Assembly: GCA_020445785.1 (NCBI GenBank)
Contig: JAGRFZ010000081.1
Span: forward strand, 1 to 52,808
Reading direction: 5' to 3'
DNA: 52,808 nucleotides
Origin: Rhodocyclaceae bacterium
Lineage (GTDB): Bacteria > Pseudomonadota > Gammaproteobacteria > Burkholderiales > Rhodocyclaceae
The translations under genes were made by a program, and so were the position numbers. This document shows positions 7,745-15,686 of this stretch, in pieces; position 1 is the first letter of the stretch; each line of letters begins with the position of its first letter. The notes beneath the pieces were generated by a model. That model did not search any database, was not told the origin of the DNA, and saw only the letters and a list, made by a program, of their open reading frames with translations.

Positions 7745-7803
7745 TTCAAGCTCCTTCATGACCTGGTTGAGAGCATCCGGACGTATACCCCCTTGCCCGC
7801 GAA

Positions 7804-7820
7804 TGCATCCGGCGAGGATG
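7804..7820. repeat. Hairpin in the DUF4331 leader
   Basis: GCATCC-N5-GGATGC forms a perfect 6-bp stem in the ~117-base untranslated leader between the predicted promoter and the DUF4331 start. It could be a leader structure, though no function is shown. Confidence 0.4.
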
Positions 7821-7866
7821 CGAGCCGGTCCCCTTGGTGCGCCGGTTATTGAATCCACGTAACGGG

Positions 7867-7894
7867 TATACGCAGCGCCGCTTACTGCGGATGC
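7867..7894 (-). promoter_or_regulatory. Predicted ECF sigma promoter of the DUF4331 gene
   Basis: On the minus strand: GCATCCG (7888-7894), 15 bases, CGTATA (7867-7872). It overlaps the 3' end of the TPR gene. It is one of five copies of GCATCC(G/A)-N15-CGTA in this region. Confidence 0.75.
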
Positions 7895-9054
7895 GGGCGC
7901 ATGGAGACCAGGTGGGCGAGCTGGACATCCTCCAGGCGCGTGCGCGCAAGCCACGCCGCGGCCGAGTCCAGCGCCGCCTGATCCTGGGTCGCCACGGCCG
8001 CCTCCAACAAAATGCGCAGGTCGGCCGGCTCCTTCTGCACGGCCCAGTTCTGCTGGGCAAGTTTCAGCGCGCCGGCCGCGTCCTGCAGAAGATGGGCCGT
8101 GAAGCGCGCCTCCTCGCGCAGATGCACGCGGTCGCCACGCAAGCGGCTTGCTGCGAATCGACTGCGCAGCTCATCGACCTGGGACGGCAGGTCCGGCGAT
8201 CCGCGCGCCTTGAGTGCCATGGCGTAGCGCAGCAGGAGGCCGTCGTTGCGCCGCCGGTCCCGTAGCAATTCGATCGCCTCGGTGGGATTGCCCTGATCGA
8301 GCAGGAAATCCGCATAGGCGCCCATCAGGTAGCTGTCCTCGGGGTCGAGCACCAGCGCTTGGCGGAAATGCGCTTCCGCTTCGCGCACTGATCCGCCACG
8401 CAGCGCCATTTCCGCCAGACTGGTCAGAACCCAGGCGCGAATTCCGGCTGGGGCGTCGGTATGCCGCTCGAGCACGGCGCGCAATCGTGCGTAGCTGGTG
8501 CGCAGACTGCCGGTAGCCGCGTCGACGTTGGCCAGGCACGTGGCCGAGACCAGTTCCTGCGTGAGCGGCTGCAGCGCGAGGCACTCAGCGCGTGCGCCGT
8601 CGAAAGCGCCCTGGACTTGGAGCGCGGTGGCACGGGTGAGCCGCGCCTGGGCATGGCGCGGCTGGGCCTCGAGCACCGCGTCGAGGTCGGCGAGCGCGGC
8701 GTCGAAGCGATGCTGGCGCTGCAGCAGGGTGGCGCGCAGCAACCGAACCGTCGTCGGCGGCTGCGCCGATGACCACCGGGGGCCCAAGGCCGCTTCGGCA
8801 TAGCCGGCGTAGCGCGGGTCGCCGCTGCTGCGGCCCAACTCGACGTAGCGCCGCGCGACTTCGACGGCCACGCTGAGGTTATGAGGCTGCGCCTGGAGTT
8901 GCGCGCGCAAGCTGCGCAACTGCTGCTGCACCGGCTCATTCGGCTGGTAGGGCAGGCGCTCCAGCACATGGTTGTCGGCGGCGGGCACGAACGGTGCCGC
9001 CTGCGCCGACAAGGCTGTCAGCACGAACAAGAGAACGGGGATGGCAAGGGGCAT
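7882..9054 (-). CDS. Secreted tetratricopeptide-repeat protein
   Basis: This 390-residue protein has a signal peptide (MPLAIPVLLFVLTALSAQAA). The remainder is alpha-helical TPR-like repeats, for example VEVARRYVELGRSSGDPRYAGYAEAAL (about 63-89), FDAALADLDAVLEAQPRHAQARLTRATAL and VREAEAHFRQALVLDPEDSYLMGAYADFLLDQG. It is probably a periplasmic scaffold. It lies 137 bases upstream of the DUF4331 gene on the same strand. GGAG precedes the ATG, and the start lies 36 bases downstream of the predicted -10 at 9091-9096, so the start is well supported. A role with the DUF4331 protein is inferred from position and the shared promoter. Confidence 0.8.
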   Translation of the reverse strand: MPLAIPVLLFVLTALSAQAAPFVPAADNHVLERLPYQPNEPVQQQLRSLRAQLQAQPHNLSVAVEVARRYVELGRSSGDPRYAGYAEAALGPRWSSAQPPTTVRLLRATLLQRQHRFDAALADLDAVLEAQPRHAQARLTRATALQVQGAFDGARAECLALQPLTQELVSATCLANVDAATGSLRTSYARLRAVLERHTDAPAGIRAWVLTSLAEMALRGGSVREAEAHFRQALVLDPEDSYLMGAYADFLLDQGNPTEAIELLRDRRRNDGLLLRYAMALKARGSPDLPSQVDELRSRFAASRLRGDRVHLREEARFTAHLLQDAAGALKLAQQNWAVQKEPADLRILLEAAVATQDQAALDSAAAWLARTRLEDVQLAHLVSMRPHPQ

Positions 9055-9090
9055 GACAAGCTCCGAGGCGTGGCGATACTCGCCACCCCA

Positions 9091-9118
9091 TATACGCGTC
9101 GAGGAAGAAACCGGATGC
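9091..9118 (-). promoter_or_regulatory. Predicted ECF sigma promoter of the TPR gene
   Basis: On the minus strand: GCATCCG (9112-9118), 15 bases, CGTATA (9091-9096), 36 bases before the ATG at 9054. Confidence 0.8.
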
Positions 9119-9245
9119 CGCGCTCAGGCGGCGGCCGATGTAACCCGTGCCCCGGGCATGACAACATGACGCGGTAGCGCAACTGGGATGTGGTGCTCGA
9201 ATCGTTGCAGGGTGCGATGCTCCATCGGGTGGAGAAACCTCATCT

Positions 9246-9273
9246 GCATCCGAAGCCGACGATCGTGCGTAGG
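9246..9273 (+). promoter_or_regulatory. Predicted autoregulatory promoter of the ECF sigma gene
   Basis: GCATCCG (9246-9252), 15 bases, CGTAGG (9268-9273), 30 bases before the sigma start codon. The same element precedes the target genes, so the sigma factor probably activates itself. Confidence 0.75.
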
Positions 9274-9303
9274 ACGTGAGAGGGCAGCGATAACGGAGAG
9301 ATC

Positions 9304-9999
9304 ATGTGTGAAGCTCCCGTGCTCGCGGCCGGGCATCTGGCCCGGGCGCCGACTATGCTGAATTGCATGGATATACAACCCAAGCTGCGATCGCCGGCGG
9401 TGGAAATCGCGCCTCCGCCGCAACTCGCGCCGGAGGCGAACGAGTTGCGTCTGCGCGGCTGGATCACGCAGATCTCGCGCGGCGACGAACACGCCCTAGG
9501 CCAGCTCCACGACGCTACGCTCGGCCGCGTCTATGGCTTGGCGCTGCGCATCACGCGCAACCGCCAGGCCGCGGAGGAGGTCGCCGAGGACGTCTATTGG
9601 CAGGTGTGGCGCCAGGCGCTGCGTTTCGATGCGGCGCGGGGCACCGCCATCGGCTGGCTGCTGACGATCACGCGCAGCCGGGCGTTGGACAGCCTGCGGC
9701 GCGTCGATGAAGCGCAGCCCCATCCGGAGCCGCAAACACTGATCGCCTGCGAAGCCTCGAAGGAGGGCGATCCGCAGGATCTGCTGGAGGCCACGCGGCG
9801 CGACCACCAACTGCATGCAGCGCTTGCCACCCTGGACGCGCTGCCGCGCCAACTGCTGGCGCTGGCATTCTTCCGGGGTCTGACCCACGAAGAGATCGCC
9901 GTGCACTGCGCGCTGCCGCTGGGCACGGTGAAGTCCCATATCCGGCGTGCGCTGGCGGCACTCAAGCGCGTGCTTTCGCCGAAAAACGTAACGGAATAG
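9304..9999 (+). CDS. ECF-family RNA polymerase sigma factor
   Basis: This 231-residue protein contains sigma region 2 (LHDATLGRVYGLALRITRNRQAAEEVAEDVYWQVWRQ, about residues 66-102, then GWLLTITRSRALDSLRR) and region 4 with its helix-turn-helix (LPRQLLALAFFRGLTHEEIAVHCALPLGTVKSHIRRALAALK). It directs RNA polymerase to a dedicated promoter class. The pairing with a ChrR-like cupin gene 5 bases downstream places it near the ECF11 (RpoE/ChrR) group, whose members respond to singlet oxygen and related oxidants. The start at 9304 is supported by GGAG and by the promoter just upstream. An internal ATG at 9367 has no such signal. The N-terminal ~45 residues are longer than usual for the family. Confidence 0.9.
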   Translation: MCEAPVLAAGHLARAPTMLNCMDIQPKLRSPAVEIAPPPQLAPEANELRLRGWITQISRGDEHALGQLHDATLGRVYGLALRITRNRQAAEEVAEDVYWQVWRQALRFDAARGTAIGWLLTITRSRALDSLRRVDEAQPHPEPQTLIACEASKEGDPQDLLEATRRDHQLHAALATLDALPRQLLALAFFRGLTHEEIAVHCALPLGTVKSHIRRALAALKRVLSPKNVTE

Positions 10000-10004
10000 A
10001 AACC

Positions 10005-10850
10005 ATGAGCAAGCCCATCTTCCCTGCCCACCCCGGCGACCCGAGCAACGCCGACGAGGTCGCGCGTGCGCTGGCCGAGGCCCTGGCGCCGATCGCGCCC
10101 GACGAAGCGCGTATTGGCGCGCTGCGTGCGCGGCTGATCCAGCGCGCCCGCGCCAGCCGCGCCGCTGACGAGCGCGTCATCAACGTGCGCCGCGAGGACG
10201 GGCAATGGCGCGCGCTGGCAAAGGGCGTGCGCGTCAAGATGCTGTGCAAGGGCTCGCGCTCGGTGCTGGTGGAACTGGCTGCCGGGGCGGCGCTGCCGAC
10301 GCACCGCCACCATGAGCACGAGGAATGCGTGGTGTTGCGCGGTGAAGCCCAACTGGGCGATCTGCATGTGCGCCGCGGCGACTATCACCTCGCCCCCGCC
10401 GGCAGTCGCCACGGCCGCGTGAGTTCATCCGGCGGCGCGCTGCTCTATCTGCGCGGCACGTCCATCGGCAGTCGCGTCGAAGTCGCGCGCGATCTCGTCA
10501 CCGCCTGGCTGCCCGGTGCTGGCGCAAGCCCCATTACCGTGCGTGCCGACGAGGGTGAGTGGCGCGATTTCGCGCCCGGCGTGCAGGCCAAGTCGCTGTG
10601 GTGCGATGCCGATGCGCGCTCGATGCTGCTGCGCCTGCAGCCGGGCGCATGCGCCGACGCGCATGCCCACTCGATCGACGATGAGTGCCTGATGCTGGAG
10701 GGCGAGGCCTTCTTCGGCGACACGTTGCTGCGCGCCGGCGACTACCGGCTCGCGCCCGCCGGCACCCGGCATTGCGATGTCGTAAGCGATGTCGGCGCCG
10801 TGCTGTTCGTGCGTGGCGCCACGCACGAGGCGGCGCGCGCGTCTGTCTAG
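10005..10850 (+). CDS. Double-cupin ChrR-like protein, putative anti-sigma or sensor
   Basis: This 281-residue protein has two tandem cupin domains. The first (about 57-145) carries PTHRHHEHEECVVLRGEAQLGD and DYHLAPAGSRH. The second (about 175-272) carries DAHAHSIDDECLMLEGEAFFGD and DYRLAPAGTRH. These are typical metal-binding His/Glu sets. ChrR-type cupins restrain ECF11 sigma factors. However, the N-terminal zinc anti-sigma motif of classic ChrR (two His and a Cys-x2-Cys) is not visible here. The first ~50 residues are a cysteine-free helix. It may restrain sigma differently or act only as a sensor. It starts 5 bases after the sigma gene and is surely co-transcribed. Confidence 0.8.
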   Translation: MSKPIFPAHPGDPSNADEVARALAEALAPIAPDEARIGALRARLIQRARASRAADERVINVRREDGQWRALAKGVRVKMLCKGSRSVLVELAAGAALPTHRHHEHEECVVLRGEAQLGDLHVRRGDYHLAPAGSRHGRVSSSGGALLYLRGTSIGSRVEVARDLVTAWLPGAGASPITVRADEGEWRDFAPGVQAKSLWCDADARSMLLRLQPGACADAHAHSIDDECLMLEGEAFFGDTLLRAGDYRLAPAGTRHCDVVSDVGAVLFVRGATHEAARASV

Positions 10851-10920
10851 CCGCACGCGGCGGAGGTGCGTAATTCCAATTCCAGATCAATGTGGCCTTG
10901 TCGAATTCGCCCGCCCTGTC

Positions 10921-11763
10921 CTAGAGCGCACGTAGGTGCGCGATCAGTGATTCGGTATAGGCATCGAATCGATGCACGTCGTTGTGGCCAGCGCCGACAA
11001 TGCGCACAAGTTCCGCCTGGGGTGCGCGAACCTGAATCTGCTCGCTTTGCGTGATCGGGATGAGCAAGTCCTGCTCGCCATGCAGCAACAGCAGTGCTGA
11101 GCGCACGCGCGCGACATCCCTGCACGTCGACAGCGGGTAGCGCAGCAGCCATGTCGGGATCAACGGATAGTGCAGGCGTGCGAGCTCGGCCATACTGCAG
11201 TACGGCGACACCAGGATGGTGAGGGCCGGCTGGACCTCGGCGGCGAGGCCACCCGCCAGGGCGCTGCCCAGCGAGCGCCCGTAGATCACGTTGGATTTGC
11301 CGGCGTAGTGCGGCGCCACCCAATCCCAGGCCCGGCGCACATCGGCACGCAACTGCGCTTCGCTCTCGACGCGGCCCGTACTCTTGCCATAGCCGCGGTA
11401 GTCGATCATGAACAAGTCATAGTTGACGCTGCGATAGAACGCCGGGTTGGTGAACCAGGAGGCGAGATTACCTCCGTTGCCGTGCAGGAAAAAGATGACC
11501 CCCTTGGGATTCGGCAACCTTAAGTGAAGAGCCGAGAGCGTGGCGCCGTCGACTTCGACGCGCACTTCGCGGGTATCGGCAATGGCGAAGGTGTGGTCCG
11601 GCGGCAGCACCGTGGGTTCGAACAGGAGCGCTTCCTGCCGCCAATAGACGGCACCCAATGCGGTGGCGCAGACGCCCATCGCCACCACGGCGGCGATCGC
11701 CGCGATACGCATCGCGGCGCCGTTGCGCTCCATCCAACGGGGACGGCGGCCGTGCAGCATCAT
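10921..11763 (-). CDS. Membrane-anchored alpha/beta hydrolase (BEM46/ABHD13-like)
   Basis: This 280-residue protein has an N-terminal hydrophobic anchor (IAAIAAVVAMGVCATALGAVYW). It then has the fold landmarks: oxyanion segment VIFFLHGNGGNLASW, DYRGYGKSTG, nucleophile elbow GRSLGS, and the C-terminal acid/His pair in HGEQDLLIPITQ and VGAGHNDVHRFDAY. The family comprises serine hydrolases of unknown substrate. The start is chosen at 11763 because the predicted promoter's -10 lies 32 bases upstream, which rules out the longer open frame. Nearby alternatives are 11733 and 11712. It is one of the five predicted ECF targets. Confidence 0.8.
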   Translation of the reverse strand: MMLHGRRPRWMERNGAAMRIAAIAAVVAMGVCATALGAVYWRQEALLFEPTVLPPDHTFAIADTREVRVEVDGATLSALHLRLPNPKGVIFFLHGNGGNLASWFTNPAFYRSVNYDLFMIDYRGYGKSTGRVESEAQLRADVRRAWDWVAPHYAGKSNVIYGRSLGSALAGGLAAEVQPALTILVSPYCSMAELARLHYPLIPTWLLRYPLSTCRDVARVRSALLLLHGEQDLLIPITQSEQIQVRAPQAELVRIVGAGHNDVHRFDAYTESLIAHLRAL

Positions 11764-11795
11764 CTGTAGTTCGGCTCGATGAGGTTCTCCGAGAG

Positions 11796-11823
11796 TATAC
11801 GCAGGCGGGCTTAGATTGGATGC
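11796..11823 (-). promoter_or_regulatory. Predicted ECF sigma promoter of the alpha/beta hydrolase gene
   Basis: On the minus strand: GCATCCA (11817-11823), 15 bases, CGTATA (11796-11801), 32 bases before the start at 11763. Confidence 0.75.
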
Positions 11824-12184
11824 TGACAATCGGCGCCCTAGCCGTGGGCGTGCCTGCAGTCGCCCCAAGGACTTTTTCCAGCGTGCCACGGTCGGCATGC
11901 TCTGAAACGCGGAATCGCCCGAAACGATCAGGTGATGTCTTATGGCAAGAGAGACGAAGCGGCGCATCGTTCCCGCAACTCGCCGCGGCGACGTGAATGA
12001 CCGCTGACGGGTGCGTACTTCAGCTGAACGTCGGCTTTGGGAGAGAATCGCCACCGGCAGGTCATGGCCTGGAACAATTCCGAAAACGGAATCTGGCGCC
12101 GAAGCGTCACGTTGAGATCGGCATCGCCGCTGCTTGCCCGCTCAAGAGCCGAGAGACCAATCGCAATTTTCCTGGCGGCGCGCT
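11824..12184. other. Long intergenic region between two divergent ECF targets
   Basis: About 360 bases between the two divergent predicted promoters (11796-11823 and 12185-12212). Short open frames exist on both strands, but none has a recognisable domain or ribosome-binding site. I see no gene here. Confidence 0.5.
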
Positions 12185-12212
12185 GCATCCAGGTCGCTCC
12201 ACGCTGCGTATT
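12185..12212 (+). promoter_or_regulatory. Predicted ECF sigma promoter of the lipoprotein gene
   Basis: GCATCCA (12185-12191), 15 bases, CGTATT (12207-12212), followed by a leader of about 90 bases to the ATG at 12304. Confidence 0.65.
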
Positions 12213-12303
12213 TGCCAAGAGGGCGCCGCGTATTCCTACATTAATTCGCCGTTCGCCGAAAGCGCCGTCCTCTCGTCACGAGCGGCGGCGCAAGGAGAAG
12301 GTC

Positions 12304-12753
12304 ATGAACGCTGAACTTGGACCAATGGACAGCAGGGAGCAGAGATCCGGAACAACCGGGCTATTCGCGGTATCGATCGCAGCCGTCATGAGCATTGCCC
12401 TCGTCGGTTGTGCCGGCTATGGCGCCCACGAGACCGTGCTTCCGCATTACGGTGAGGATGCTGGCTTCATCTCGGTGGAGCGCCCGGTGGTTGAAATCTG
12501 CGACCGCCGACTAGGAGACATGAAGGCCACCCTGAGCATCGTTGGCAGTCCAGGCGATGCGGCCAGGGTCGAGATGTTCTGCGGCACAAGATCAATCGGC
12601 ACCTGCACGGCCACAGTTCCACCCGGCGCCACGACCGACGATTGCACTGTCGATCGCGCCACGCCGGTGAACAACAATGGACGCTTTCGCTGCGTGGCGA
12701 CGATCGTTGCCGGCAGACCCACTGCAGTCGGGCACGACTGTATTCCGCTGTAG
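12304..12753 (+). CDS. Small putative lipoprotein
   Basis: This 149-residue protein has a hydrophobic segment, LFAVSIAAVMSIALVGC, ending in a lipobox-like LVGC (Cys about residue 38). It is probably lipid-anchored in the envelope. The n-region before it is unusually long (about 20 residues), so a simple membrane anchor is also possible. The mature part has six further cysteines and no recognised domain. The start at 12304 is set by AAGGAGAAGG directly upstream. An upstream predicted ECF promoter links it to the sigma/ChrR-like pair. Confidence 0.65.
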   Translation: MNAELGPMDSREQRSGTTGLFAVSIAAVMSIALVGCAGYGAHETVLPHYGEDAGFISVERPVVEICDRRLGDMKATLSIVGSPGDAARVEMFCGTRSIGTCTATVPPGATTDDCTVDRATPVNNNGRFRCVATIVAGRPTAVGHDCIPL

Positions 12754-12931
12754 CGCCTGCACCGCCAATGTCACCGTCGAGGCCAAAGCGTTTGCATCTG
12801 GCTTGGCGGGCACGTACTCGGCGTGAAGGGCGGGTGTCGCCCCTTTGGATTGCCCTTGCTCTCCAGTTGCATGCTGGTCTTGGTCATCGGAGAACTTCGG
12901 TAAGGTGGAGTTGCGAAGCTTCAACCTAACC

Positions 12932-13185
12932 ATGGAGAAGAACCCGATGACCAATGACAGCATGCATCTATCGGATCTGCTTGAGAAGGCCGGCGCCGAT
13001 GATCTGGTGCGCGAGATGCTGGGATGCGTTGCCCAGCGCATGATGGAACTCGATGTCGAGGGGCGCTGCGGCGAGGCGCATGGCGAGCCACGGTCTCTGG
13101 ACGACGGACGGGGCGGTCGAAACACGGCACGCGGGCGAGCTCGCGTCGCTTGGCGCTTCCACTTCGCCGCGCCTGCCCGCCCGCG
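12932..13185 (+). pseudogene. IS256-family transposase N-terminal fragment
   Basis: The first ~50 codons match the start of IS256/Mutator-type transposases: MTNDSMHLSDLLEKAGADDLVREMLGCVAQRMMELDVEGRCG, then AHGEP. After about 13085 the frame is disrupted. Fragments of the expected continuation (a GLWTT...VETR-like stretch) appear in another frame before homology is lost. The catalytic DDE part and the right end are missing, so this is a dead remnant. It abuts the 3' end of rlmJ. Confidence 0.75.
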
Positions 13186-13187
13186 GT

Positions 13188-14033
13188 CTAAGGTATATGG
13201 CTGTCCACGCCGAAGCGCGCCCGCTCGCCGCGACCGAGGCATTCGACCAGCACCGGCATGGCGGCGGCGAGGTCCTGCGGCAGGGTCCACGGCGGATTGA
13301 ACACCACCAGCCCACTGCCATGCATGCCGAAGCCGTCGTGGGCGGGTCGGTCCACGTCGAGCCAGACATGCAGCCACGACGGCGGCGAGAGCTCGATCAG
13401 GCGTCGGGCCACGAGCTTCGATTCCGGCTTCTGCAGGCGTGGATACCAGACCATGTAGCAACCCCCGGCGAAGCGTCGCAGTGCTTCGCGCAGCGCATCG
13501 ACCACTGCCGCGTACTCCTCGCGCCGCTCGTAGGCCGGGTCGACCACCACCAGCGCCCGCCGACTCGGCGGCGGCAGCAGGGATTTGAGGCCGTGGAAAC
13601 CGTCCTCGCGGACGAGTGCGACGCGGCGGTCAGTGGCGGCAAAGGCCTTCTCGAGGAAGCCGAAGTCGGTCGGATGCAGTTCGAACAGGCGCAGGCGGTC
13701 CTCGGCGCGCAGGGCGCCGTGCAGCAACATCGGCGAACCCGGATAGAAACGCAGTTCGCCCCCCCGATTGAAGGCGAGCACCGCGCGGCGGTAGCGTTCC
13801 AGCAGGTCGGGCAGTGGCTGCCGGGTGTACAGCCGCGCGATGCCGTCGCGCCATTCGCCGGTCTTGTCCGCCTGGGCGCTGTCGAGGGCATAGCGGCCGG
13901 CGCCGGCATGGGTATCCACCAGGGTCAGCGGTTTGTCCTTGTGGCCGAGGTGATCGAGCAGCGCCAGCAGCACGCTGTGCTTGAGCACGTCGGCGTGGTT
14001 GCCGGCATGGAAGGCGTGGCGGTAACTGAGCAT
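13188..14033 (-). CDS. rlmJ: 23S rRNA (adenine-N6)-methyltransferase RlmJ
   Basis: This 281-residue protein matches RlmJ (formerly YhiR), which methylates A2030 of 23S rRNA. The N-terminus MLSYRHAFHAGNHADVLKH is diagnostic. The SAM-binding region includes VDTHAGAGRYAL. The catalytic motif, normally DPPY, appears here as VVDPAYERREEY. The C-terminus has the family's GSGLVVFNPPW. Length and both ends agree with the family. It is a single gene, divergent from the FAD-linked oxidase. Confidence 0.92.
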   Translation of the reverse strand: MLSYRHAFHAGNHADVLKHSVLLALLDHLGHKDKPLTLVDTHAGAGRYALDSAQADKTGEWRDGIARLYTRQPLPDLLERYRRAVLAFNRGGELRFYPGSPMLLHGALRAEDRLRLFELHPTDFGFLEKAFAATDRRVALVREDGFHGLKSLLPPPSRRALVVVDPAYERREEYAAVVDALREALRRFAGGCYMVWYPRLQKPESKLVARRLIELSPPSWLHVWLDVDRPAHDGFGMHGSGLVVFNPPWTLPQDLAAAMPVLVECLGRGERARFGVDSHIP

Positions 14034-14156
14034 GAGGGTCGCCCCGAAGATGGCCGGGCGACGATGCTAACACCTCCGGCGTACGCCCCCGCGATCGATT
14101 CCCACGCTCTCTTCGATCCCTTATGATGCCAGCTGGATTGGGCCTTCGGAGCGGCC

Positions 14157-15536
14157 ATGGACGAGTTCGTCGAGCAGTTGCGGGACACCCTCGGGGAAGA
14201 TCAGGTGATCGACGCGGCCGACATCGAGGCGCGCTATTTGCGGGACTGGAGCAGCGCCCCTGCGCGCACGCCGATGGCCCTGGTGCGGCCGCGCTCGACC
14301 GCCGAAGTCTCGGCCATCCTGTCGCGATGCAACGAGGCCGGCGTCGGCGTCGTCGCCCAGGGCGGCATGACCGGCATCGCCGGCGCGGCGATCGCCGCCG
14401 AAGATCAGATCGCCATGAGCCTCGAGCGCATGCGGGGCGTCGAGGAAATCGACGATGCCGCGGCCACCATCACCGCCGCCGCCGGCACGCCGATCCAGGT
14501 GCTACAGGAGGCTGCGCGCGAACGCGATTTCCTTTTCGCCCTCGACTGGGGCGCCCGCGGCACCGCCACCGTCGGCGGCGGCCTCGCCACCAATGCCGGC
14601 GGCAACCGGGTGATCCGCTACGGCATGGCACGCGAACACGTGCTGGGGCTCGAAGCGGTGCTGGCCGACGGCACCGTGCTGTCGATGATGAACAAGATGC
14701 AGAAGAACAACGCCGCCTACGATCTGAAGCAGCTCTTCATCGGCTCGGAAGGTACGCTCGGCGTGATCACGCGGGCGGTGTTCCGCCTGCATCCGTTGCC
14801 GGCGACCGCGTGCACGGCATTGTGTGCGTTGCCCGACTACCGCTCTGCGGTGGCCTTGCTGCGCCACGCCCAGCGCGAGCTGATGGGCGCCGTCGGTGCC
14901 TTCGAATTGATGTGGGCAGACTATTACGGCATTGCCCACGAGGTCGGAAAGGTGCGGGCGCCGCTGCCCGACGGCTATCCGCTGTACGTCCTTACCGACA
15001 TGCTGGCGGCCGACCCCCAGGGCGACGGCGCGCGCTTCGAGCGCATGCTTGCGGGGGCGATGGAGGCGGGCTGGGTGCTGGACGCGGCGATCGCCCGCTC
15101 GCAAGCCGAAGTGGACCGCTTTTGGGCCTTGCGCGACGAGGTGGCGGCCATTCTCGGCGCATTCGCCCCCTGTGCGACCTTCGACGTATCGGTACCGATC
15201 GGCGACATCGGCACGGTGGTCGAGATTCTGCGGGAACGGGTCGCCCGCCTGTGGCCGGGCCGCGCGGCGATGTTCTTCGGCCACGTCGGCGACAGCAACC
15301 TGCATTTCATCTTCGCCCTGCCCGACGACACCGCGACAACCGAACTGGCGGTCGAGGAAGCGGTGTACGACGTGGTTCGCGACTACCACGGCTCGGTCTC
15401 GGCCGAGCACGGCATCGGCACGATCAAGAAGCCCTTCCTGAATTATTCGCGGTCGAGCGCCGAGATCGCGACCATGCGCACGCTCAAGGCCGCCCTCGAT
15501 CCACGCGGAATCCTCAATCCGGGCAAAGTGTTCTGA
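14157..15536 (+). CDS. FAD-linked oxidase (D-2-hydroxyacid dehydrogenase type)
   Basis: This 459-residue protein belongs to the GlcD / D-lactate dehydrogenase / D-2-hydroxyglutarate dehydrogenase family. The FAD-binding PP-loop domain is at the N-terminus: VRPRSTAEVSAILSRCNEAG, GMTGIAG, and GGGLATNAGGNRVIRYGMAREHVLGLE. The C-terminal substrate domain has FFGHVGDSNLHF and VSAEHGIGTIKKPFL. It oxidises a D-2-hydroxyacid, passing electrons to an acceptor. The exact substrate cannot be read from sequence, although D-lactate or D-2-hydroxyglutarate are likely. No FeS-subunit gene (glcF-like) is adjacent, so it probably works alone. Confidence 0.85.
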   Translation: MDEFVEQLRDTLGEDQVIDAADIEARYLRDWSSAPARTPMALVRPRSTAEVSAILSRCNEAGVGVVAQGGMTGIAGAAIAAEDQIAMSLERMRGVEEIDDAAATITAAAGTPIQVLQEAARERDFLFALDWGARGTATVGGGLATNAGGNRVIRYGMAREHVLGLEAVLADGTVLSMMNKMQKNNAAYDLKQLFIGSEGTLGVITRAVFRLHPLPATACTALCALPDYRSAVALLRHAQRELMGAVGAFELMWADYYGIAHEVGKVRAPLPDGYPLYVLTDMLAADPQGDGARFERMLAGAMEAGWVLDAAIARSQAEVDRFWALRDEVAAILGAFAPCATFDVSVPIGDIGTVVEILRERVARLWPGRAAMFFGHVGDSNLHFIFALPDDTATTELAVEEAVYDVVRDYHGSVSAEHGIGTIKKPFLNYSRSSAEIATMRTLKAALDPRGILNPGKVF

Positions 15537-15686
15537 CCCATCGCTCGACCGTGGCAAGGCGCCCCGCGAATGGGCCGCTGCCCCGCCCGATCGGCCCCGG
15601 CCACCTATTTCCACTGCCCGGGGCCGCTGTTATCATTGCCGGCCCCGCGCCAAGACGGGACGAGTTTTCCAACTTGAGGGAGTGTC

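Noticed and set aside
7773-7788. A GCATCCG followed closely by CGTATA on the plus strand
   Set aside because: The two blocks are 2 bases apart instead of 15 and face no gene, so this is not a promoter of the same class.
12826-12845. A hairpin-like GAAGGGCG...CGCCCCTT after the lipoprotein gene as a terminator
   Set aside because: The stem is bulged, lies about 70 bases past the stop and has no T-tract of useful length. Too weak to call.
12592-13461. A 289-codon minus-strand open frame spanning the lipoprotein 3' end and the IS256 remnant
   Set aside because: It crosses unrelated features and overlaps the real rlmJ and lipoprotein genes. It has no family match.
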